From: Alphaproteobacteria bacterium
GTDB taxonomy: Bacteria > Pseudomonadota > Alphaproteobacteria > ATCC43930 > CGMCC-115725
Reading direction: 5' to 3'
Length of the DNA stretch: 7,898 nt
Assembly: GCA_030039775.1 (NCBI GenBank)
Contig: JASHUX010000170.1
Location: forward strand, 1 to 7,898
Numbering within the stretch: position 1 is the stretch's first letter; every line of letters starts with the position of its first letter. The position numbers and the translations under genes were made by a program. The notes under the pieces were generated by a model, which had not been told where the DNA came from, made no database searches, and was given only the letters and a program-made list of their open reading frames with translations. Of the stretch, positions 1 through 5,615 are shown one piece after another.

Positions 1-2
1 AG

Positions 3-713
3 CTTGGTTTCGTCGGCGCCATCCTCAACCCCGATCCCGGCGCCAACCGCCAGGCGCCCGGTGTCGACGACCCGGCCTGGTTCCCGCTCTACGAAGCGGC
101 CGAGTCGCTGAACGCGACGCTGGTGATCCACCCCTCGATCAGCCGCGACCCGCGCATCGAGCGCATTCCCCATTCCTACCAGTACAACAACATGACCGAA
201 GAGGCGCTGGCGACGCTGCTCTATGAGCATAGCGACGTGTTCAAGCGGTTCCCGAAGCTGCGCATTGTCGTGTGCCATTGCGGCGGCTGTTTGCGGCGCT
301 TGCTCGAGATCGGCGACGTGCTCGACAATTCCGACCCGAAATCGCCCATGATTGCCGCCTCGGGCCAGCAAGGCGGCGGCCAAGTCGGCACCGCGATCGC
401 GACCCAAGCCGCCGTCACCGCCGCTGAGCGGCACGACTGGCGCGACAATCTGTTCTTCGACACCTGCGCCTACGACCCGTGGTTCCTGGGCGCGGCGATT
501 CGCCAATACGGGCCGGCGCGCATGGTGTTCGGCACCGAGGCACCCGGCTCCGGCACCGCGATCCTCAACCCTCAGACCGGCAAACCGTCGGACGACGTGG
601 TCGCGATCATCGACCGCTTCGACTTCTTGTCCGACGCCGACAAGAAAGCCATGTTCCACGACAACCCGCTGCGCGTCTTTCCCTTGCTGAAGGGGAAGGC
701 CGGGCTGGCTTGA
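3..713 (+). CDS. LigJ-like amidohydrolase (4-oxalomesaconate hydratase family), 5'-truncated
   Basis: The frame is open from the window edge, so the N-terminus lies outside; 236 residues are visible of a family length near 340. An internal GTG at 123 is not a real start because the homologous sequence continues upstream of it. Seen directly: an LNPDPG segment near residues 9-14, His43 in LVIHPS, His92 in VCHCGG, and Glu179 in FGTEAPGSG, followed by NPQTGK and FDFLSDADKK near the C-terminus. In the amidohydrolase superfamily (PF04909) most members have Asp in the FGSD position. LigJ, which hydrates 4-oxalomesaconate in the protocatechuate 4,5-cleavage pathway, uses Glu there as a zinc ligand and has a very similar tail. 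Family placement is therefore fairly firm, but the exact substrate is an inference: many LigJ relatives in catabolic clusters are uncharacterised. The first metal-binding motif (HxH) is beyond the edge and cannot be checked. Expected to be cytoplasmic. It is followed after 10 bases by a Rieske oxygenase remnant. Confidence 0.75.
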   Translation, partial: LGFVGAILNPDPGANRQAPGVDDPAWFPLYEAAESLNATLVIHPSISRDPRIERIPHSYQYNNMTEEALATLLYEHSDVFKRFPKLRIVVCHCGGCLRRLLEIGDVLDNSDPKSPMIAASGQQGGGQVGTAIATQAAVTAAERHDWRDNLFFDTCAYDPWFLGAAIRQYGPARMVFGTEAPGSGTAILNPQTGKPSDDVVAIIDRFDFLSDADKKAMFHDNPLRVFPLLKGKAGLA

Positions 714-723
714 AGACGATTCG

Positions 724-893
724 ATGCTGAGCACGAGCGACAACGAGTTGCTGACCCAGACCGCGAGCAGAAGACCTTTTACTCGCGCCGCACCCGCGCC
801 AATCATCACCTGCAAGACCGCGACGAAATGCGACGCGTCAGCTTCGCCGGCGTCGGCCGCAATTTCTTCGATCACGTGGTTCCGGCCGAATGA
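724..893 (+). pseudogene. Remnant of a Rieske ring-hydroxylating oxygenase gene (internal deletion)
   Basis: The ATG at 724 opens with MLSTSDNELLTQT, which closely resembles the N-terminus of phthalate 4,5-dioxygenase-type Rieske oxygenases (usual form MLxxxDNExLTRxGPGTPMG). The resemblance stops at about base 763, where the expected GPGTPMG does not follow. From about 765 a different frame (+1 relative to position 3) reads EQKTFYSRRTRANHHLQDRD and then EMRRVSFAGVG, ending at TGA 891-893. The pattern N-x(3)-DR-x-x-(M/Q)-R-x(2)-(S/N)F-x-G(I/V) is typical of the central or C-terminal part of the same family. No Rieske CxH/CxxH cluster and no Fe-binding facial triad are present. The simplest reading is a gene of about 430 codons that lost 1 kb or more between these ends, with a frameshift at the join; an assembly collapse would look the same. 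The last residues (RNFFDHVVPAE) do not match anything I recognise. The stop overlaps a downstream ATG as ATGA, an arrangement expected of an intact operon. Confidence 0.5.
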
Positions 894-895
894 GC

Positions 896-900
896 GAGGA
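896..900 (+). promoter_or_regulatory. Shine-Dalgarno GAGGA favouring the ATG at 905
   Basis: GAGGA lies four bases before ATG 905. The in-frame ATG at 890 has no purine-rich element upstream, but it overlaps the preceding stop as ATGA. The site decides the start in favour of 905 unless translation is coupled to the upstream reading frame. Confidence 0.5.
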
Positions 901-904
901 CGCG

Positions 905-2059
905 ATGGATAACGGTTACCGGCTGATTTCCTGCGACGATCATCTCGATCTCGGCTATTTGCCGCGCGACGTCTGGACCAAGCGGCTGCCGGCGAAATAT
1001 GCCGAACGCGCGCCCCATATCGAAGAGCGCGACGGCCGCGGCCAGTGGATCAGCGACGGCAAGAAGTGGGGCGGCTGGCACGGCATCAAGCCGCCGGCCT
1101 CGAACGCGCCGCCACCCTATCTGACCGCGCTCAATCGTGGCGGCCATTGGGATGCGAGTGACATGCGGCCGGGAAATTTGCGCCTGCGGCTTGAGGACAT
1201 GGACCGCGACGGCGTCTACATCCAATCGCTGTTCGGGCCGATCACCTCGATCCTGGCCGACGACGCCGAATTTCGCGACGCGTGCCACAGCGCCTATAAC
1301 GACTGGCTCGCCGAGTTCATCGCGGAGTCGCCGCAGCCCGAGCGTTTTCTCGGCGTGCCGATGCTGCCGTGGGGACCGGAATCGGCGACGAAAGAATTAC
1401 GCCGCCTCGCCAAGGACGGCCGTTTCAAGCAGGCGAATCTCCAGCTCAACGGCGCCGAGCCGCGCATTTCCGATCCGGCGTGGGAGCAATTCTGGAACGC
1501 GCTCGAAGAGACCGGGATGATCTTGTCGTTCCACGTTGCCGCGTTCGCGGGCCGGCCGCCGCGCCCCGATCCGGCGCAAGGCACCTATGCCGGCACCTTC
1601 TCCATCACCAAGAATTTCGTCGGCGCCTTCCTCGATCCGTTCGTCGATCTGTTCGCGTGGGGTATTCTCGAGCGCCATCCCAAAATCCGCATCGTGCTCG
1701 CCGAGTGCGGCACCGGCTGGCTGCCGTGGGTGGTCGAGGAACTTGATTACCGCCATTGGAGGCTCTGGGAATCGAAAGATTACTGGGCCGAGAAAGGCGG
1801 TATCCCGCTGAAGGACAAACCGTCCGACGTGTTCAAGCGCCAAATCTATCCGACCTTCCAGGAGGATCACGCCGCGATGGCGCTGGTGAATTTCTATGGC
1901 GCCGACAATTTGATGTGGGGCTCGGACTATCCGCATCCGGACAGCGTCTGGCCCGACAGCAAAGGCGCCATCGAACGGCAAATGTCGAAGCTCCCGCCGG
2001 AGATCAAAAAGAAGATCACGCACGACAACGCGGCGAAACTCTACGGACTGAACGTCTGA
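905..2059 (+). CDS. Amidohydrolase-2 family metal-dependent hydrolase/decarboxylase
   Basis: PF04909-type TIM-barrel protein of 384 residues (389 if ATG 890 is used), a normal length for the family. Motifs seen, numbered from 905: LISCDDHLDL with Asp12-His13 at the end of strand 1; FHVAAFAG with His210; LAECGTGWLPW with Glu267; and WGSDYPHPDS with Asp341. The DDH form at strand 1, and Glu where other members have His-x-Gly-Gly, mark the subgroup whose N-terminus reads SxDDHxxEP, common in environmental alphaproteobacteria and actinobacteria. Members hydrolyse or decarboxylate aromatic or unsaturated carboxylates using one metal ion; the substrate here is unknown. It differs from the LigJ-like amidohydrolase upstream, so the two are not recent duplicates. 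There is no signal peptide, so it should be cytoplasmic. It sits between the Rieske remnant and a solute-binding protein whose ATG comes two bases after this stop. Start 905 was chosen for its Shine-Dalgarno. Confidence 0.85.
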   Translation: MDNGYRLISCDDHLDLGYLPRDVWTKRLPAKYAERAPHIEERDGRGQWISDGKKWGGWHGIKPPASNAPPPYLTALNRGGHWDASDMRPGNLRLRLEDMDRDGVYIQSLFGPITSILADDAEFRDACHSAYNDWLAEFIAESPQPERFLGVPMLPWGPESATKELRRLAKDGRFKQANLQLNGAEPRISDPAWEQFWNALEETGMILSFHVAAFAGRPPRPDPAQGTYAGTFSITKNFVGAFLDPFVDLFAWGILERHPKIRIVLAECGTGWLPWVVEELDYRHWRLWESKDYWAEKGGIPLKDKPSDVFKRQIYPTFQEDHAAMALVNFYGADNLMWGSDYPHPDSVWPDSKGAIERQMSKLPPEIKKKITHDNAAKLYGLNV

Positions 2060-2061
2060 CC

Positions 2062-3573
2062 ATGCGCAACCGGTTGATCGCGACGGCACTGGTCGCGACA
2101 TTCGCCCTGCCCGCTTCCGCCGCCGATATCGCGCGCTTCACCGCGGCGATCACGGCCGAGCCCGATACGCTCGACATCACCTCGACCAAGGACCCCGGCG
2201 GTTCGTACGTGGTGCTTCAGAATATCTACGAGCAGCTGTGGCGCATGGACGCCAACAACAAGCCCGAAAAATCGGTCGCGGATTGGACCATTTCGCCCGA
2301 CTGGCACACCATCACCTTCACGATCAAGCCCGGCATCAAATTTCAGTCGGGCGACGAACTGACCGCCGACGACGCGATCTTCAGCTTCAACCGCATCGCC
2401 GCGCATTCGCCGATGTACCGGCGCGACACCAAGCTCGTCGACAAGGTCGAGGCGCTCGACCGCTACACCGTGCGCTTCACCTTCAACACGCCCTATTTCG
2501 GATTTTTCAATTCGGCCATCGTCAATCTCGTTTCGAAGGCGTATTTCGGGCGCAAGGGCGAAGCCAACGCCGTAGCGCATCCCGACGGCATCGGCCCCTA
2601 CAAATTCGTCGATTATGTGCCGGCGCAATATGTCGATCTCGCCGCGTCGGAAAATTATTACGGCAAGCGGCCGGAGGTGCGCGCGGCGCGGCTTTACATC
2701 GTTAAAGACGAGCAGACGCGCGTCGAGAAACTCCGCGCGGGCGAAGTCGACATGATCATGGACACGCCCTACCCCGCGATTCCCGAATTGAAGAACGCGG
2801 GGTACCGCGTCGTCGGCGCCGAGTCGTGGCCGGTCTGCACGGTGCAGTTCCAGCTCAACAATGCCGATTCGCCGTGGCACGACCGCCGCGTCCGTCTCGC
2901 CATCGCGCACGCCATCGACGGCGACGCCATCGTGAAGGGCCTGCTGCAAGGCATCCCGAAGCGCTATCCCGAGCTCGCCAAGGGCGAATTCGGCTACGAC
3001 CCCACGATCAAGAATTTCACCTACGACCCGGCGCTGGCGCGGAAACTACTGGCCGAGGCCGGTTTCCCGCACGGCTTCACCATGCCGCTCTATTACTGGG
3101 CCGGCACGTTCTATGGAATTCGTGAAACCGCGGAGGCGGTGTCGCTCTATCTGAAGAATGTCGGCATCGACGCCACGCCCGAAGCGCTCGACCCGACCGA
3201 GGTCATGGCAATGTTGCGCAGGAGCGCCACCGACACACACCAAGTTTATGCCGGCGTGATGGCGGTGCCTCTGACCAACACCGGCATGGACCCGACCGAA
3301 TCGGTGGGGTTGATGTATCTCTCGTCGGGCCCGATCAGCAACTACAAGAACCCCGAGCTCGACGCGACCATCATCAAGATGCTGCATGAGCCGGACAACG
3401 AAAAGCGCGCGGCGCTGGTGCGGCAGGTGCAACACATCGTCCATGACGACGTCGCCAACATTCCGCTATGGGACTCGGTGTCCGAATACGCGATGAAGAT
3501 GAAATACGACTTCGCCCCGATCCAGCACCGCAATGCGGTGCTGATGCTGAGCCAGGTTTCGCTGGCGCGCTGA
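2062..3573 (+). CDS. ABC transporter substrate-binding protein, peptide/nickel type (SBP_bac_5)
   Basis: A 503-residue periplasmic binding protein of the DppA/OppA family (PF00496). The N-terminus is a Sec signal peptide: Arg residues at 2 and 4, a hydrophobic stretch at about 5-16, and an ASA motif at 18-20 giving likely cleavage before Ala21 or Asp22. The mature part shows family landmarks: TAEPDTLDI, LQNIYEQLW, a segment ending FQSGDELTADDAIFSFNR, GIGPYKF, RLAIAHAID and LAEAGFPHGF, with NIPLWDS near the end. The frame is open back to 1756, but that stretch overlaps the amidohydrolase and has no signal peptide, so ATG 2062 is the start. There is no clear Shine-Dalgarno, and the two-base gap suggests translation coupled to the upstream gene. 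In this family such proteins bind peptides, nickel chelates, opines or small aromatic and other organic acids. The neighbours favour a catabolic substrate, which is an inference. No permease or ATPase gene is visible nearby. Confidence 0.92.
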   Translation: MRNRLIATALVATFALPASAADIARFTAAITAEPDTLDITSTKDPGGSYVVLQNIYEQLWRMDANNKPEKSVADWTISPDWHTITFTIKPGIKFQSGDELTADDAIFSFNRIAAHSPMYRRDTKLVDKVEALDRYTVRFTFNTPYFGFFNSAIVNLVSKAYFGRKGEANAVAHPDGIGPYKFVDYVPAQYVDLAASENYYGKRPEVRAARLYIVKDEQTRVEKLRAGEVDMIMDTPYPAIPELKNAGYRVVGAESWPVCTVQFQLNNADSPWHDRRVRLAIAHAIDGDAIVKGLLQGIPKRYPELAKGEFGYDPTIKNFTYDPALARKLLAEAGFPHGFTMPLYYWAGTFYGIRETAEAVSLYLKNVGIDATPEALDPTEVMAMLRRSATDTHQVYAGVMAVPLTNTGMDPTESVGLMYLSSGPISNYKNPELDATIIKMLHEPDNEKRAALVRQVQHIVHDDVANIPLWDSVSEYAMKMKYDFAPIQHRNAVLMLSQVSLAR

Positions 3574-3628
3574 TCGGCGCTTGCCCGGAACGCACGCGCC
3601 GCCCATCTAAACGATCGCGTTTTCCTTT

Positions 3629-3634
3629 GGGGGA
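3629..3634 (+). promoter_or_regulatory. Shine-Dalgarno-like GGGGGA for the ene-reductase
   Basis: A purine run four bases before ATG 3639. It supports that ATG over an upstream in-frame extension that would overlap the 3' end of the binding-protein gene. The rest of the 65-base gap (3574-3638) shows no convincing promoter or terminator. Confidence 0.45.
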
Positions 3635-3638
3635 TTGC

Positions 3639-4706
3639 ATGCCCACCTTGTTCGATCCGATCACCATCGGTGAGCTTTATTTGCCGAACCGCATCCTGAT
3701 GGCGCCGCTGACGCGCACCCGGTCGAGCGGCGACGGCCGCGTGCCGAACGAAATGATGCGCGATTATTATGTGCAGCGCGCGTCGGCCGGGTTGATCATC
3801 GCGGAGGCGACCTCGGTCGCCCCGCAAGGCGTCGGCTACCCGCGCACGCCGGGCGTCTGGTCCGACGAGCAAGTAGCGGGCTGGCGCCTCGTCACCGACG
3901 GCGTGCATAAAGCTGGTGGACAAATCCTCCTGCAGCTGTGGCATGTCGGGCGGATTTCCGACCCGGTCTATCACGAAGGCGCGTTGCCGGTGTCGGCGAG
4001 CGCGGTGCAGCCTAAGGGCCACGTCAGTCTGATCCGGCCCGAGCGGGCTTACGCCATCCCGCGCGCGCTCGACACGAACGAAATCCCGGGCGTGATCGAG
4101 GCCTATCGCCACGGCGCCGCTAACGCCAAACGCGCGGGCTTCGACGGCGTCGAGATTCACGGCGCCAACGGCTATCTCCTCGACCAATTTCTCCAGGACA
4201 AGACCAACCAACGCGCCGACCGCTACGGTGGGCCGATCGAGAACCGCGCACGGTTGATGCTCGACGTGACGGACGCGGTTGTGTCGGTATGGGGACCGGG
4301 CCGCGTCGGCATGCATCTCGCACCGCGCGCCGACGCCCACGACATGGGCGACAGCGATTTGCCGGCGACGTTCGGTTACGTCGCGCGCGAGTTAGGCAAG
4401 CGCGGTGTCGCCTTCCTGTGCGCGCGGGAGAAGGTCGCGGAGCCGCGGCTCGGCCCTGCCTTGAAGAAAGCGTTCGGCGGCGCGTTTGTCGCGAACGAAG
4501 GTTTCGATCAGGCGAGCGGCGAGGCGGCGCTGGCCGCGGGCGAAACCGACGCTGTCGCCTACGGCAAGCTGTTCCTCGCCAATCCCGACCTGCCACGACG
4601 TTTCAAGCTGAAAGCGCCGCTCAACCCCTGGAACCCGGCGACGTTTTATGCCGAAGGACCTGCGGGCTACACGGATTACCCGAGTCTTGCGGAAGCGGCG
4701 GAGTAG
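3639..4706 (+). CDS. Alkene reductase, Old Yellow Enzyme family (FMN)
   Basis: A 355-residue TIM-barrel flavoprotein of the NADH:flavin oxidoreductase/OYE family, closest in overall pattern to the NemA/PETN reductase/xenobiotic reductase group. These enzymes use NAD(P)H to reduce activated C=C bonds of enones, maleimides or nitro compounds. Seen: N-terminal LFDPITIG and MAPLTRTR with Thr25, LLQLWHVGR with Gln99, EIHGANGYLLDQFL with His174 and Asn177 (the substrate-binding pair) and Tyr179, YGGPIENRARL, LANPDLPRRF, and a C-terminal GPAGYTDYP. Thr25, Gln99, His174 and Tyr179 match flavin- or substrate-contacting residues in PETN reductase (Thr26, Gln100, His181, Tyr186). Two usual FMN-contacting arginines are changed: the GIRxSP motif is GMHLAP (His226) and GRxxIANPDL is GKLFLANPDL (Lys310). 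This is probably a subgroup trait, not damage, since the frame is intact. Cytoplasmic. It ends flush against the convergent dehydrogenase gene. Confidence 0.92.
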   Translation: MPTLFDPITIGELYLPNRILMAPLTRTRSSGDGRVPNEMMRDYYVQRASAGLIIAEATSVAPQGVGYPRTPGVWSDEQVAGWRLVTDGVHKAGGQILLQLWHVGRISDPVYHEGALPVSASAVQPKGHVSLIRPERAYAIPRALDTNEIPGVIEAYRHGAANAKRAGFDGVEIHGANGYLLDQFLQDKTNQRADRYGGPIENRARLMLDVTDAVVSVWGPGRVGMHLAPRADAHDMGDSDLPATFGYVARELGKRGVAFLCAREKVAEPRLGPALKKAFGGAFVANEGFDQASGEAALAAGETDAVAYGKLFLANPDLPRRFKLKAPLNPWNPATFYAEGPAGYTDYPSLAEAAE

Positions 4707-5615
4707 TTAGCGTTTCGGCTTCAACGCAACGCCGGTGCGGGTTTCGAGCGCGCGCACCAGCTCGCTGAGGCTGGCGTCGGCCGGCTGCTCCGATTGAATC
4801 GCCGTCCAAAGGCGATGCGCTTCGGCCGACAGCGGCAAGTCGAGACCGGCATCCGCCATGATGCGGCGCGCGATGTTCATGTCTTTCATCATCAGCGCCA
4901 CCTTGAACGCGTCGTCGTAGCGGCCGTTGAAGATGCGCTGACGGAATTGCGTGCGGCTGATCCAGGAGCCGGCGGTGCAGACGTCGATGAAGTCGTTCAT
5001 GGCCAAGGGATCGAGCCCGCTTTTAGTGCCGGCGATCAGCCCTTCGGTCGTCGCCATGAGCGTTGCCGCCGAGATGAAATTGTTGATCGCCTTCATGACG
5101 TGACCCGAGCCGACCGGGCCGAGATGGAAATAATGCTTGCCGAGCACCTCGAGCAGCGGTCTGACGCGCGCCACGTCCTTCGCGTCACCGCCGACCATGA
5201 ACACGAGATCCGCCGCCTTGGCGCCCGGCTCTGCGCCCGACACCGGCGCATCGACCATGCCAATGCCGCCCTTGGCAAGCTTTGCTGCGGTTTCCTTCGT
5301 GTCCCACGGCGCAGCGGACGAGGCGTCGAGCAGCAACACGCCGGCGTGCAGGCCGTGGATCAAGCCGCGGTCGCCGTGGGCGACCTCGCCGACCTCACGA
5401 CCCGACGGCAGCATGGTGATAACGATGTCGGACGCAGCGCCGACTTCTTTGGGCGATTGCGCGACCGCGACGTTGTTGTAGGGCGACGCGACGCGGCGCG
5501 ACGCCTCAGGGTTCAGATCGAACACGGTAAGGCGATAGCCCGCCTTGGCGAGATGGCCCGCCATCGGCGTGCCCATCACGCCGAGGCCGATAAAGCCGAG
5601 CCGCTCGTCGGGCAT
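4707..5615 (-). CDS. NAD(P)-dependent beta-hydroxyacid dehydrogenase (HIBADH family)
   Basis: A 302-residue member of the 3-hydroxyisobutyrate/6-phosphogluconate dehydrogenase-like family, of usual length. Seen: Rossmann motif GFIGLGVMGTPMAG at residues 7-20; VFDLNP at 31-36, where Asp33 at the end of the second strand suggests preference for NAD over NADP; LLDASSA at 95-101; DAPVSGAEPGA at 122-132; GGD at 142-144; and GHVMKAINN at 171-179 with the catalytic lysine Lys175 and Asn179. The C-terminal helical domain carries the FKVALMMKDMNIA motif. The enzyme oxidises a beta-hydroxy acid to a semialdehyde or reduces the reverse; which acid is unknown. Tartronate semialdehyde reductase and HIBADH are the closest functional analogues. 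The start at 5615 begins the Rossmann motif; the frame is open further upstream only in sequence overlapping the monooxygenase. Its ATG shares its A with the preceding stop (TAATG) and has no Shine-Dalgarno, so translation is probably coupled. Confidence 0.92.
   Translation of the reverse strand: MPDERLGFIGLGVMGTPMAGHLAKAGYRLTVFDLNPEASRRVASPYNNVAVAQSPKEVGAASDIVITMLPSGREVGEVAHGDRGLIHGLHAGVLLLDASSAAPWDTKETAAKLAKGGIGMVDAPVSGAEPGAKAADLVFMVGGDAKDVARVRPLLEVLGKHYFHLGPVGSGHVMKAINNFISAATLMATTEGLIAGTKSGLDPLAMNDFIDVCTAGSWISRTQFRQRIFNGRYDDAFKVALMMKDMNIARRIMADAGLDLPLSAEAHRLWTAIQSEQPADASLSELVRALETRTGVALKPKR

Noticed and set aside
724..912. A 62-residue protein read straight through in the frame of ATG 724
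   Set aside because: After the first 13 Rieske-like residues the frame has no recognisable content and overlaps the amidohydrolase start. A broken gene explains it better than a small functional protein.
1756..2061. Upstream extension of the binding-protein reading frame
   Set aside because: It overlaps the amidohydrolase for over 300 bases, and ATG 2062 begins a proper signal peptide, so the extension is accidental.
3565..3600. Possible intrinsic terminator after the binding-protein gene
   Set aside because: The GGCGCG and CGCGCC arms are far apart, the loop is long, and no T-run follows.
3342..4340. Minus-strand open frame (about 330 codons) across the end of the binding-protein gene and the ene-reductase gene
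   Set aside because: It crosses two well-supported genes on the other strand and shows no family motif.
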